The notes beneath the pieces are model-generated. The model saw only the letters and a program-made list of their open reading frames with translations. It searched no databases and was not told where the DNA came from. The translations under genes and the position numbers were made by a program. 64,000 bases of DNA, taken from NCBI RefSeq assembly GCF_039525035.1, contig NZ_BAAAHE010000038.1:1-64000 (forward strand), written 5' to 3'. The stretch is from Sporichthya brevicatena (GTDB taxonomy: Bacteria > Actinomycetota > Actinomycetes > Sporichthyales > Sporichthyaceae). Shown in pieces: positions 27,408-35,653 of this stretch (position 1 is its first letter; every line of letters begins with the position of its first letter).

Positions 27408-28381
27408 CGGAGCGCACCATCCGGCCGCACGTCCGCCGGCGGACCAAGGCCACCCTCCGCTCGCGCATGGTCGTCGCCGCGTTCGGCAAGGCGACGGCCC
27501 CGGCGCTCGCGAAGCTGAACGGGGACGAGATCACGCCCGAGATCGCGGCCCGGTTCGCCCGGCTGGACAAGGCCTCCGCCCGCATCCCGGCACTGCGGGG
27601 CTCGCGGACCGAACGCTTCACGATCGGCGACTTCGAGGCCGAATGGGTGCACGGCCCCGGCGTGCCGGGCGGTGCGCCGGACTCCCGGGACCGGGTGATC
27701 CTCTACCTGCACGGCGGCGGCTGGCTGTTCGGCAACGTCGGCTCGCACCGGCGGATGATCTCCAAGCTGTCGCGGGCCGCCGGCCTGCCGGTGCTCGCGC
27801 TCGACTACCGGCTCGTGCCGAAGGTGACGTTCGAGCAGGAGATCGCCGACTGCGTCGCCGGCTACCGCTGGCTGCTCGAGCAGGGCGTGAAGCCGGAGAA
27901 CGTCGTGATCATGGGCGACTCTGCCGGTGGTCACCTCACCTTCGCCACCGCGATCCACGCCCGTGACGCGGGTCTGCCGATGCCGGCCGGGCTGGTCGGC
28001 ATCTCCGGCGTCTACGACATGACGACCGAGCACAAGAGGGCCCACGCGAACCACGCCGCCGACCGGACCGGCGCCCTCGCCGCGCTGGAGTGGATGATGC
28101 GCGTCGTCCTCGCCGGTGCCGACCCCACCGACGGCAAGGTCTCCCCGCTCCGCGCCGATCTCACCGGCCTGCCGAGGACGCTGCTGGTGGTCAGCTCGAC
28201 CGAGGTCATCTACTGCGACTCGGAGCAGATGGCCGACCGGCTCACCGAGGCCGGGGTGCCGTGCACCCTCTCGGTCTGGCCGAACCAGCTGCACGTCTTC
28301 CAGGCCTTCGGCCCGGTGGTCCCCGAGGCGACCCGCTCGCTCGTCGAGATCGCCCGCTGGGTACGCAACGTGGTGGCCTGA
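27404..28381 (+). CDS. Alpha/beta hydrolase, hormone-sensitive-lipase family
   Basis: A 325-residue esterase/lipase of the HSL family. The oxyanion-hole motif HGGGW is at residues 103-107 and the nucleophile elbow GDSAGG has Ser 173. A likely Asp lies in YCDSEQM and a His in NQLHVF near the C-terminus. It begins in the WS/DGAT stop and probably acts with it, making or breaking an ester. It has no signal peptide, so it is cytoplasmic. Its stop codon lies inside the left arm of a hairpin that separates it from the convergent gene. Confidence 0.85.
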   Translation: MTERTIRPHVRRRTKATLRSRMVVAAFGKATAPALAKLNGDEITPEIAARFARLDKASARIPALRGSRTERFTIGDFEAEWVHGPGVPGGAPDSRDRVILYLHGGGWLFGNVGSHRRMISKLSRAAGLPVLALDYRLVPKVTFEQEIADCVAGYRWLLEQGVKPENVVIMGDSAGGHLTFATAIHARDAGLPMPAGLVGISGVYDMTTEHKRAHANHAADRTGALAALEWMMRVVLAGADPTDGKVSPLRADLTGLPRTLLVVSSTEVIYCDSEQMADRLTEAGVPCTLSVWPNQLHVFQAFGPVVPEATRSLVEIARWVRNVVA

Positions 28382-28399
28382 CGGTTCGTCAGGCCACCA
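28371..28399. terminator. Perfect 12-bp hairpin between convergent genes
   Basis: TGGTGGCCTGAC (28371-28382) and GTCAGGCCACCA (28388-28399) form a perfect stem around the loop GGTTC. The stop codon of the hydrolase is within the left arm. It probably separates the catabolic island from the stress island in both directions. Confidence 0.6.
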
Positions 28400-28408
28400 C
28401 GCATCCGG

Positions 28409-28993
28409 TCAGGCGCTCGCCGGCTCCGCGGCGCGCTGCCGGCCGATCAGGATCTCCGCGTCGGGGCTGACACGGCGGGTGTGGGCGAAGCCCAGGATGC
28501 TGAGGGCCCCGAACACCGCCGCACCGGCGAAGGCCACCCAGGCGCCGTAGAGCGCGAGCGTGCCCATCTTGCCGAAGGCGTAGGCGTTGAGCAGCAGACC
28601 GCGGAGGGTCTCGCCGCGGAAGGTCGTCTCGACCTGCGCCGCCAACGCCTCGTCGTCCGGGTTCGCCCGGGCCTCGGTGCTCAGCTGCGAGTAGGTCTTG
28701 CCGCCGCTGCTCTGCTCCAGGTGCACCGCGATGTAGTGGTCCGCGAAGGCCTTCGCCTGCTCGCCGGTGGTGAGCTGCTGCCCGGCGTAGCGGTCGATGT
28801 ACGGGCCGATCCGCCGGTCCGCCGTCGCCGGACCCTTCTCCGGGAAGTAGATCTGCTGGGCGCTGAGCTGGCTCGTGACCTGGTCGTCGACGAAGTTGTG
28901 GGCCCAGGTCAGCAGCCCACCACCGAGGAGCAGGATGCCGGCGAGCATGAGCCCGACCGTGCTGACGATCTTGTCGAAAGCCGTGCGACGCAT
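28409..28993 (-). CDS. Two-helix membrane protein of unknown function
   Basis: A 194-residue protein with one hydrophobic helix at about residues 12-31 and another at about 145-172. Between them is a roughly 110-residue soluble loop rich in Gln, Asp and Glu (FPEKGPATAD; YAGQQLTTGEQAKAFAD). The likely topology places this loop outside the cytoplasm. GGAGAAC precedes the ATG at 28993. I recognise no enzyme motif. It diverges from a small membrane-protein gene across a gap holding a DosR-like box 86 bases from its start, so it may be hypoxia-induced (inference). Confidence 0.7.
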   Translation of the reverse strand: MRRTAFDKIVSTVGLMLAGILLLGGGLLTWAHNFVDDQVTSQLSAQQIYFPEKGPATADRRIGPYIDRYAGQQLTTGEQAKAFADHYIAVHLEQSSGGKTYSQLSTEARANPDDEALAAQVETTFRGETLRGLLLNAYAFGKMGTLALYGAWVAFAGAAVFGALSILGFAHTRRVSPDAEILIGRQRAAEPASA

Positions 28994-29078
28994 GGTGATG
29001 TTCTCCCTCGAATGTCCGACCTCCTCAGCATCGGCGGGCGCGGCGGCCGACCCCAGATGCCGAACGACGGTGGGGGGA

Positions 29079-29092
29079 GTGACAACCGGCCC
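29079..29092. promoter_or_regulatory. DosR-like box GTGACAACCGGCCC
   Basis: Two mismatches to GGGACC-NN-CGGCCC. It lies between divergent genes, 86 bases from the 28993 start and 100 bases from the 29192 start, at the spacing seen for the better boxes at 34182, 35552 and 47361. Confidence 0.45.
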
Positions 29093-29191
29093 CTCTGGTC
29101 CGGGTCCACCGCCTCATGCGGAGGACGCCGGCGGGGACCGATCCTCGAAGTACGGGGCGCGACAGGCCCCGGACCGAGGAAGGAGCACATC

Positions 29192-29365
29192 ATGGACTAC
29201 ACCTCGCAGGCCGTGGCGGTCGTTCTGCCTCTTGCCGCCGCGTGCGGCCTGATCGGTCTCATCCTCATCCCCGCGATGGCGATCAGGTCCACGAAGAACG
29301 CGATCTGCCCCGAGCGGGCTCGCCGCGAGGCGGCGGAGCGTGCGCAGCAGTACGCCACGCGCTGA
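29192..29365 (+). CDS. Small single-helix membrane protein (57 residues)
   Basis: A short gene with an excellent GAGGAAGGAG ribosome-binding site before ATG 29192. The N-terminal two thirds is one hydrophobic helix (about residues 6-32, with ACGLIGLILIPAMAI), followed by a basic, Arg-rich tail that should lie in the cytoplasm. No family is recognised. It lies just upstream of the CtpE-type ATPase gene in the same direction, 47 bases apart, so it may be a small accessory or regulatory subunit (inference). Confidence 0.65.
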   Translation: MDYTSQAVAVVLPLAAACGLIGLILIPAMAIRSTKNAICPERARREAAERAQQYATR

Positions 29366-29412
29366 GCCCGGCCGGTCGGCCGTCCGCCCGTCGCGTGCTG
29401 AACGATGGGGTC

Positions 29413-31794
29413 ATGGCGCTGGACGGACTGACCGCGGCCGAGGTCGCTGAGCGGGTCGCCGCCGGCCGCTCCAACGACGTGCCGGTGGTGGCCGCGCGGT
29501 CGATCCGGGACATCGTCCGCTCGAACGTCTTCACGCGGTTCAACGCGGTGATCGGGACGCTCGCGGTGCTGATGCTCGTCATCGGGCCGCCGCAGGACGC
29601 CCTGTTCGGGTTGGTCATCGTCGTCAACACCGGCATCGGGATCGTGCAGGAGGTCCGCGCGAAGCGGACGCTGGAGCGCCTCGCGATCGTGGGGGAGTCG
29701 CGCCCGCGCGTCCGCCGGGACGGGCAGGTCGTCGAGGTCGTCCCGCGTGAGCTCGTGCTCGACGACCTCGTCGAGCTCGGGGCCGGCGACGAGATCGTCG
29801 TCGACGACGGGCTCGTCGCCGCCGACGCGCTGGAGGTCGACGAGTCCCTGCTGACCGGGGAGTCCGACGCCGTGCACAAGGTCGTCGGGGAGCAGGTGCT
29901 CTCGGGCTCGTTCGTCGTGGCCGGCCGCGGCGTCTACCGCGCCACCCGCGTCGGCCGGGAGGCGTACGCCGCGCAGCTCGCCGAGGAGGCCAGCCGCTTC
30001 ACGCTGACGGCGTCCGAACTGCGCCGCGGCGTCGACGCGATCCTGCGGATCATCACCTACCTGATGGTGCCGGCCGCGGTGCTCATCGTGATCAGCCAGC
30101 TCACGATCGACGACGAGCCGACTCGCGACGCGCTGCGCGGGACGGTCGCCGCTCTGGTCCCGATGGTCCCCGAGGGCCTGGTCCTGCTGACCAGCCTGGC
30201 GTTCGCGGTCGGCGTCGTCCGGCTGGGGCGACGGCAGTGCCTGGTCCAGGAGCTCCCGGCCATCGAGGGCCTGGCGCGCGTCGACGTCGTCTGCACCGAC
30301 AAGACCGGCACGCTCACCGAGAACGGCATGCGCCTGGCCGAGCTGCGGGTGTGCAACGGCCACGACGAGGCGGACGCGGTGCTCACCGCGATGGCGGGCG
30401 CCGACCCGCGGCCCAACGCCAGCATGCTCGCGATCGCCGAGGCGTACCCGCCGGGCGCGGACGTCCCGGCAGCCGCGCGAGTGATGCCGTTCTCCTCGGC
30501 GCGCAAGTGGAGCGGCGTCGGTTTCGACTCGACGGCCGCGGCCGGCGACTGGGTGCTCGGCGCCCCCGACGTCCTGCTCGACGCCGCGGACCCGGCCCGG
30601 GTCGCCGCCGAGGAACTCGGGGCCCAGGGCCTGCGCGTCCTGCTGCTCGGCCGGGCCGCCGGCGCCGTCGACGGCCCGGACGGCCCGGGCTCGATCGAGG
30701 CCGCCGCCCTCGTCGTCCTCGAGCAGCGCATCCGGCCCGAGGCCGGACCGGCCCTGCGCTACTTCGAGTCCCAGGACGTGGCGCTGAAGGTCGTCTCCGG
30801 CGACAACGCCGTTTCCGTGGGGGCTGTCGCCGCTGCGCTGGAGCTCGACGGTGCGGATCACCCGATGGACGCCCGCCGGCTGCCGGCCGACCCGGAGGCC
30901 TTTGCGGAGGCCGTCGAGAGCACGAGCGTCTTCGGCCGCGTGACGCCGACTCAGAAGCGTGAGATGGTCGGCGCCCTGCACTCCCGCGGGCACACGGTCG
31001 CGATGACCGGCGACGGCGTCAACGACGTGCTCGCGCTCAAGGACGCCGACATCGGCGTCGCGATGGGCTCGGGCAGTGCCGCCAGCCGTGCGGTGGCCCA
31101 GATCGTCCTGCTCGACAACTCCTTCGCGACCCTGCCGCACGTCGTCGCGGAGGGCCGGCGGGTCATCGGCAACATCGAACGGGTCGCGAACCTGTTCCTG
31201 ACCAAGACCGTCTACTCGGTGCTGCTGGCGATCGTCATCGGGGTCATGGGGATCCCGTTCCCGTTCCTGCCGCGGCACCTCACGCTGGTCGGTTCGCTGA
31301 CCATCGGCATTCCGGCGTTCTTCCTCGCGCTCGCGCCGAACGCCGAGCGGGCCCGGCCGGGTTTCGTGCGACGCGTGCTGCGGCTGGCGATCCCGGCCGG
31401 GATCATCGCCGGCGTGTGCAGCGTCGGCACCTACCTGATGGTGCGTGAGATGGACTCCGCGACCGACGAGCAGCACAGCACGGCCGCGGTCCTGGCGCTG
31501 TTCGTCGTGTCGGTGTGGGTGCTGATCGTCGTGGCGCGGCCCCTGGCGTGGTGGAAGCTGCTGGTGGTCGCCGGGGCGTGCCTCAGCTTCCTCGTCTGCC
31601 TGCTGGTCCCGTGGCTGCAGGGTTTCTGGGCGCTGTACCCCGACCACGCGGGCGCGACCACGGCGGCGCTCGCCGTCGGGGCCGTGGGGTGCGTCGCGGT
31701 CGAGGTCAGTGCGCGGGTGCAGGGTCGGGCAGGTCGAAGCCCGAGTCGACCGTCGATCCGTTCTCGTCGTGAGGACCACGCTGGGACAGCGTGA
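29413..31794 (+). CDS. ctpE: P-type ATPase, CtpE-like (calcium-type)
   Basis: A 793-residue P-type ATPase. The phosphorylation motif is DKTGTLT and the hinge motif GDGVND. The M4 motif is PEGL (MVPEGLVLLTS), and the actuator motif is LTGES. No metal-binding Cys domain occurs at the N-terminus, and the M4 motif is not CPC, which argues against heavy metals. Several blocks match mycobacterial CtpE, a Ca2+ uptake ATPase, as I recall it (LVQELPAIEGLARVDVV; TRVGREAYAAQLAEEAS). ATG 29413 lacks a strong ribosome-binding site; GTG 29395 is an alternative. The last 89 bases overlap the end of the convergent gene at 31706. Confidence 0.82.
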   Translation: MALDGLTAAEVAERVAAGRSNDVPVVAARSIRDIVRSNVFTRFNAVIGTLAVLMLVIGPPQDALFGLVIVVNTGIGIVQEVRAKRTLERLAIVGESRPRVRRDGQVVEVVPRELVLDDLVELGAGDEIVVDDGLVAADALEVDESLLTGESDAVHKVVGEQVLSGSFVVAGRGVYRATRVGREAYAAQLAEEASRFTLTASELRRGVDAILRIITYLMVPAAVLIVISQLTIDDEPTRDALRGTVAALVPMVPEGLVLLTSLAFAVGVVRLGRRQCLVQELPAIEGLARVDVVCTDKTGTLTENGMRLAELRVCNGHDEADAVLTAMAGADPRPNASMLAIAEAYPPGADVPAAARVMPFSSARKWSGVGFDSTAAAGDWVLGAPDVLLDAADPARVAAEELGAQGLRVLLLGRAAGAVDGPDGPGSIEAAALVVLEQRIRPEAGPALRYFESQDVALKVVSGDNAVSVGAVAAALELDGADHPMDARRLPADPEAFAEAVESTSVFGRVTPTQKREMVGALHSRGHTVAMTGDGVNDVLALKDADIGVAMGSGSAASRAVAQIVLLDNSFATLPHVVAEGRRVIGNIERVANLFLTKTVYSVLLAIVIGVMGIPFPFLPRHLTLVGSLTIGIPAFFLALAPNAERARPGFVRRVLRLAIPAGIIAGVCSVGTYLMVREMDSATDEQHSTAAVLALFVVSVWVLIVVARPLAWWKLLVVAGACLSFLVCLLVPWLQGFWALYPDHAGATTAALAVGAVGCVAVEVSARVQGRAGRSPSRPSIRSRREDHAGTA

Positions 31795-33031
31795 ACGCCG
31801 AGCGCGTGAGGAACGACGGGTCCACCACGCGCAGATTCTCGACCCGGCCGTTCTCGTCCAGTTCGACGCGGGTCGCGATCGTCCCCTGCGGACCCTCGAC
31901 CAGGCCGGTCCCGCGCATCGGGTGACCCGTGCCGCCGAACGCGGCGGACGAGACCGTTCCGACGGCCCGCCGGGCCTCGGGCAGGAGGTCGCGCAGCAGG
32001 CGCAGGCTCGCGCCGAGCTCGTGAACCCGTATCTCCAGGCGTGCGAGCGCGTCACCGCGGCGCGAGGTCACGGTGTTCACCAGGACGGTCCCCGGGTGGA
32101 ACGGGTGGTCGCGGCGGGCGTCGGCGTCGACGCCGCTGGCGCGCGCAACCGGGCCGAGGGCGCCGGTCATCGCAGCGTGACGGTTCGTCAGGATCCAGCG
32201 GCGGCGGTACGTGGCCGCCAGCGCAGGGCTGGAGAGCGCCTTGTCCCGGAACTCCGTCGCGACCCTCTCCAGCTCCCGCAGCCGGCGCGGCTCGGGGAGG
32301 GTGCGCAGCCGGACGCCGCCGGGCGTGACCGCCCCGCGGAGCAGGCGGCTGCCGGTGATCTCCTCGTTGAGCGTCAGCACCTCACGGTGGAGCGAGAGGG
32401 CCTCCGCGGACCAGCGCGTCAGGCCGGCGTCGTTGCACATCGCGCCGATCGACCGCAGGTGGTTCGTCGCGCGCTCCAGCTCGACGAGGATCGCGCGGGC
32501 GGCGGCCACCGGCGGCGGGACGGCGAAGTCGTTCGCGTCCTCGATCGCGAGTGAAAGAGCCACGGCGTGGGAGAGGCTCGACCGCGGGTGACGGTGCTCG
32601 ACGACGTCCACCAGGTCAGTCGCGGCCCGCCCGGTCGCGTCGACCTCCCACGAGTGGCGGGTCGGGGCGGCGAAGCCCGTCGTTCCGTTCCGGCCGGGGG
32701 CCGGGGGAGCGGAGCTGGCGAGCAGGCCGTGGGTCTCGTAGAGCTCGCGCTCGAACCGGCCGGCGGGAAAGCTCAGCAGGGCCAGGCTCGGCACCGTGTC
32801 ACCGCCGGGGGCGGTGTGCGTCACGAGCTCGACGCGGCGGTCCGGGCCGGACGCCGTGAACAGGTAGACGATCCGGTGCGCGCCGTCGTCCTCGGCGACC
32901 GCGGTCACCAGGGCCAGACGGAACCCGTCGTCCAGCAGCGCCTCCGCGCGCCAGCGGAGGTCGACGACGCCGACCTCCTGCGAGGGGCGGAACCGGGCAG
33001 GGGCCGGGCGGTGCGCGAGCGACGAGGTCAT
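31706..33031 (-). CDS. Lone HycE/NuoCD-like protein without metal ligands
   Basis: A 441-residue protein resembling a fusion of respiratory complex I 30-kDa and 49-kDa subunits, or hydrogenase-3 large subunit HycE. The N-terminal part holds a NuoC-like FERELYETHGL segment. The C-terminal part holds 49-kDa-like helices (LVELERATNHLRSIG). Only one Cys is visible, so the paired Cys that bind Ni-Fe are absent. No other hyc/nuo subunit lies here, unlike the Rv0082-Rv0087 cluster it recalls. It diverges from an ArsR regulator resembling Rv0081, whose likely operator sits between them. Its role is unknown. Confidence 0.7.
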   Translation of the reverse strand: MTSSLAHRPAPARFRPSQEVGVVDLRWRAEALLDDGFRLALVTAVAEDDGAHRIVYLFTASGPDRRVELVTHTAPGGDTVPSLALLSFPAGRFERELYETHGLLASSAPPAPGRNGTTGFAAPTRHSWEVDATGRAATDLVDVVEHRHPRSSLSHAVALSLAIEDANDFAVPPPVAAARAILVELERATNHLRSIGAMCNDAGLTRWSAEALSLHREVLTLNEEITGSRLLRGAVTPGGVRLRTLPEPRRLRELERVATEFRDKALSSPALAATYRRRWILTNRHAAMTGALGPVARASGVDADARRDHPFHPGTVLVNTVTSRRGDALARLEIRVHELGASLRLLRDLLPEARRAVGTVSSAAFGGTGHPMRGTGLVEGPQGTIATRVELDENGRVENLRVVDPSFLTRSAFTLSQRGPHDENGSTVDSGFDLPDPAPAH

Positions 33032-33070
33032 GACGCGGTTCCTTGGGCCATGTTCGGAGTTGCAATATTC

Positions 33071-33091
33071 TTCAACTCATCATATCTTGAA
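33071..33091. promoter_or_regulatory. Candidate ArsR-type operator TTCAA-N11-TTGAA
   Basis: TTCAA (33071-33075) and TTGAA (33087-33091) form an inverted repeat in an unusually AT-rich stretch (33060-33095) between the divergent HycE-like gene and the ArsR gene. The arms resemble SmtB/ArsR half-sites. It probably covers the promoters of both genes. Confidence 0.55.
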
Positions 33092-33127
33092 TTGACGGCC
33101 TGTGAAGGCCGAAGGACGGGAGACCTG

Positions 33128-33496
33128 GTGACGACACCCCTGCACCAGCTGAAGGCCGAGTTCTTCAAGACGCTCGGCCATCCCGTGCGCATCCGGGTCC
33201 TGGAGCTCCTCAGCGAGCGCGAGCACACGGTCGCCGAGATGCTGCCCGAGGTGAACGTCGAGGCCTCGAACCTCTCCCAGCAGCTCGCGGTGCTCCGGCG
33301 CGCCGGCCTCGTCACCGCGCAGCGGGAGGGCTCGAACGTCCGGTACGCCCTCGTCAGCCCGAAGGTGGCCGAGCTGCTCGTCGTCGCCCGCGGCATCCTG
33401 ACCTCGGTCCTGAGCGGCCAGGCCGGCCTCCTGACCGACATGCACGCCCAGTACCCCCAGGAGCAGGTCGTCCCCCGCCGCCGCCGCGCCGGCTGA
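33128..33496 (+). CDS. ArsR-family transcriptional regulator (Rv0081-like)
   Basis: A 122-residue winged-helix regulator. GTG 33128 follows GGGAGACCT. The N-terminal LKAEFFKTLGHPVRIRVLEL and the recognition region ASNLSQQLAVLRRAGLV are very close to my memory of M. tuberculosis Rv0081, a hypoxia regulator that lies beside hyc genes. There is no metal-binding CxC motif in the recognition helix, so it probably senses something other than arsenic. The Arg-rich tail is longer than in Rv0081. It diverges from the HycE-like gene and likely represses it and itself. A perfect 58-bp palindrome follows. Confidence 0.82.
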   Translation: MTTPLHQLKAEFFKTLGHPVRIRVLELLSEREHTVAEMLPEVNVEASNLSQQLAVLRRAGLVTAQREGSNVRYALVSPKVAELLVVARGILTSVLSGQAGLLTDMHAQYPQEQVVPRRRRAG

Positions 33497-33507
33497 CCCG
33501 GCGCCGT

Positions 33508-33565
33508 TGTCACAAAAGGGTGACACCCCTTACTGCGCAGTAAGGGGTGTCACCCTTTTGTGACA
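33508..33565. repeat. Giant perfect palindrome, family copy 2 (likely terminator)
   Basis: Two perfect 29-base arms (33508-33536 and 33537-33565) with no spacer. They contain TGTCACAAAA, then GGGTGACACCCCTTACTGC and its complement. The core equals that of the copy at 15911. It separates the + strand ArsR gene from the - strand USP gene and has T runs on both strands, fitting bidirectional termination. Confidence 0.75.
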
Positions 33566-33580
33566 GGGGGGCGGGGTTGC

Positions 33581-34093
33581 TCAGCGGCGGTCGGCCAGGA
33601 GCGGGCGGTCCCGGGCGGTCTCGTCGGGCGGGGTGGTCGGGGCGGTGCGGTCCTTCGCGGGCACGACGAGGACCGGACAGGGGGCGCTGGTGACGCACCC
33701 CATGCTCACGGTGCCGAGGACGCGGCTGGTGACGACGCCGTGGCCGTGGCTGCCGACGACGAGCAGGTCGGCGCTCTCGGCCAGGGCGGTCAGGGCGTGG
33801 GCGATCACGTCGCCGGGGACGACGATCGTCTCGACCGGCGGTGCGTCGGGCACCCACGCGCGGACGGCGGCGACGTCGTTCGCGAGGTGACGTTCCGCGT
33901 CGCGGCGCGCGGCCTGGGCGCGGGGGGACGGCTCGCGGTTCGGGTCCGCGTCCGGCTCGAGGGCGGCCGGGTCGTAGTAGACGGCGGCGGCGAGCACGTT
34001 CGCGTCGATCGTCCCCGCGTGCCGCAGGGCCCAGGTCAGGGCCCGCCGCCCGCCTTCGGTGCCGTCGACGCCGACGACGATGCGTCCGGTCAT
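33581..34093 (-). CDS. Universal stress protein
   Basis: A 170-residue single-domain UspA-family protein. The N-terminal strand is IVVGVDGTEGG. The ATP-binding motif is VVGSHGHG, followed by a Gly-Thr-Val-Ser end (VLGTVS). A Pro/Arg-rich tail extends past the usual end. ATG 34093 has GGGAGG 8 bases upstream; longer in-frame starts lack one. It diverges from the USP at 34281 across a region holding a perfect DosR-like box, 89 bases from this start. Nucleotide-binding USPs of this type slow growth and support survival without oxygen in mycobacteria. Confidence 0.87.
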   Translation of the reverse strand: MTGRIVVGVDGTEGGRRALTWALRHAGTIDANVLAAAVYYDPAALEPDADPNREPSPRAQAARRDAERHLANDVAAVRAWVPDAPPVETIVVPGDVIAHALTALAESADLLVVGSHGHGVVTSRVLGTVSMGCVTSAPCPVLVVPAKDRTAPTTPPDETARDRPLLADRR

Positions 34094-34181
34094 GGTCGAT
34101 CCCTCCCGAGGATCTCGCTGTCTGCCCTCAGGCTCCTCCGCCGCGTGGCGGCCGGGCAGGGCCAGGAGGTGCCGAAGGCCC

Positions 34182-34195
34182 GGGACCTTCGGCCC
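34182..34195. promoter_or_regulatory. DosR-like box GGGACCTTCGGCCC
   Basis: Exact match to the local consensus, 86 bases before the USP start at 34281 and 89 bases from the divergent USP start at 34093. It overlaps a wider dyad: GCCGAAGG at 34171-34178 pairs with CCTTCGGC at 34186-34193, so two protein dimers could bind. Confidence 0.6.
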
Positions 34196-34280
34196 GGACG
34201 ATCGGGGCGGATCGGACCTGCTCCGCGACCCCCTGATCGGGGCAACCTGGAGGGGAGGAACGTCAGCGGAGGAGGACGAG

Positions 34281-34730
34281 ATGAGCGGGACGAACGAAGA
34301 GCGCATCGTCGTGGGGGTCGACGGCTCCCCGGAGGCGGAGGCCGCCCTGCGCTGGGCGAACGCCGCCGCGCAGCGCGCGGGCGCGATGCTCGACGTCGTG
34401 ACCGCCTGGTCGCTGCCGGCCGCCTTCAGCTGGGACGTCGGCGCCTACGGCATCGACTGGCAGGGCGACGCGGAGAAGTCCCTCCAGGCCACGCTCGACG
34501 AGGTCTTCGGGGCCGACCGGCCGGCGAACCTGCGCACGTTCGCCCTCGAGGGCGACCCGGCCCACTGTCTCGTCGAGCACGCCCGCGGCGCGCGGATGCT
34601 CGTCGTCGGCAACCGCGGCCGCGGTGGCTTCCGCGGGCTCCTGCTCGGCTCGGTCAGCTCGAAGTGCGCCGCGCACGCGAAGTGTCCGGTCCTGATCGTC
34701 CACGCCGGCGACGAACTCCCCGCGGAGTGA
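34281..34730 (+). CDS. Universal stress protein
   Basis: A 149-residue single-domain USP. It has IVVGVDGSPEA at the start and the ATP motif VVGNRGRGGFRGLLLGSVS near the end. GGAGGAGGACGAG precedes ATG 34281. A 15-residue insert around AFSWDVGAYGIDW after the second strand is shared with many actinobacterial USPs. Its stop overlaps the GTG of the next USP (GTGA), and a perfect DosR-like box lies 86 bases upstream, so both probably belong to one hypoxia-induced transcript. Confidence 0.88.
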   Translation: MSGTNEERIVVGVDGSPEAEAALRWANAAAQRAGAMLDVVTAWSLPAAFSWDVGAYGIDWQGDAEKSLQATLDEVFGADRPANLRTFALEGDPAHCLVEHARGARMLVVGNRGRGGFRGLLLGSVSSKCAAHAKCPVLIVHAGDELPAE

Positions 34731-35575
34731 ACGGGGTCCTCGTCGCGGTCGACGGATCCACCTCCGCCACCGCCGCCGTGGCGGTCGCGGCCGAGTACGC
34801 GGCCCGGGCGGCAACGACTCTGACGATCGTTCACGTCGTCGAGCCCGCGCTGCTCGGCCGGCCGCGCGGAGCAGACCCGCTCCCGGACGCCGCCGTGGCC
34901 GCACGGGCCGCGGCACCGGGAGTCGAGGTCCGCGCGTTGGGCCGGACCGGGCCGGTCGACGACCTGCTCGTCGACCTCGCCCGGGACCACGACCTGCTCG
35001 TGGTGGGCAGTCGAGGTCACGGCGCGGTGCGCGACGCGGCCCTGGGATCGCACGCCGTCGCCCTTGCCGCGGCGGCGCCGTGTCCGGTCCTGGTCGTCCG
35101 GCCGGGAGCGGCGCGGCGCCGTCCGGGCGGTCCGGTCGTGGCGGGACTGCGCGGCGACCCCGCGCGTGACGAGGCCGTCCTCCACGTGGCGTTCGCGGAG
35201 GCGGCGTCGCGCGGGGTGCCCGTCGTGCTGGCCCACGGCGTGAGCCGCCGGGCCCCGGTGCGGCGCCTGGCGCTGGCCGCCCTGGCGGCCGGCGGGCCGG
35301 ACCACGACGGCGACCTCCGGATCGAGGCCCGGCACTGGACCGAACGTCACCCCGACGTCGAGGTGCGCACGGAGGTGCGTTCCGGCGCGGCCGCCTCGGC
35401 GCTGCTGGAGGCGGGGCGCGGGGCGTCGCTGATCGTCCTCGGCACCCGGGGCCGGGGCACGCGCGCCGCGCTCGTGCTGGGCTCGGTCAGCCAGGCCGTC
35501 CTGCACCACGCGCACTGTCCCGTGCTGCTGGTTCCGCGTCCCGAGCCGGAAGGGCCGAGGGTCCCACCCGGCTGA
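34727..35575 (+). CDS. Tandem (two-domain) universal stress protein
   Basis: A 282-residue protein with two USP domains, about residues 1-125 and 135-272. ATP motifs are VVGSRGHGAVRDAALGS in the first and VLGTRGRGTRAALVLGSVS in the second. It resembles mycobacterial tandem USPs such as Rv2623/Rv1996 in layout, though the first strand of the second domain is degenerate (GPVVAGLRGDP). GTG 34727 lies inside the previous stop. Its C-terminal codons carry a DosR-like box that probably serves the next gene. Confidence 0.85.
   Translation: MNGVLVAVDGSTSATAAVAVAAEYAARAATTLTIVHVVEPALLGRPRGADPLPDAAVAARAAAPGVEVRALGRTGPVDDLLVDLARDHDLLVVGSRGHGAVRDAALGSHAVALAAAAPCPVLVVRPGAARRRPGGPVVAGLRGDPARDEAVLHVAFAEAASRGVPVVLAHGVSRRAPVRRLALAALAAGGPDHDGDLRIEARHWTERHPDVEVRTEVRSGAAASALLEAGRGASLIVLGTRGRGTRAALVLGSVSQAVLHHAHCPVLLVPRPEPEGPRVPPG
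35552..35565 (-). promoter_or_regulatory. DosR-like box GGGACCCTCGGCCC (reverse strand)
   Basis: Exact consensus match read on the - strand. It is embedded in the last codons of the preceding USP gene and ends 89 bases before the USP start at 35654. The distance matches the other boxes, which argues against chance despite the coding location. Confidence 0.5.
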
Positions 35576-35653
35576 GGACCGCTTGCTCTGCCGCCGGCCC
35601 GCCCCGGCGACGGATCCTGAAGGAGACGAAGGCAACGGAGCGAAGGAACGGCC

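Noticed and set aside
31706-33031. True [NiFe]-hydrogenase large subunit
   Set aside because: The paired Cys ligands are absent and only one Cys is visible, so only family resemblance is claimed.
34094-34280. tRNA or structured RNA in the USP intergenic gap
   Set aside because: No cloverleaf or T-loop sequence; the dyad there is explained by the DosR-like box.
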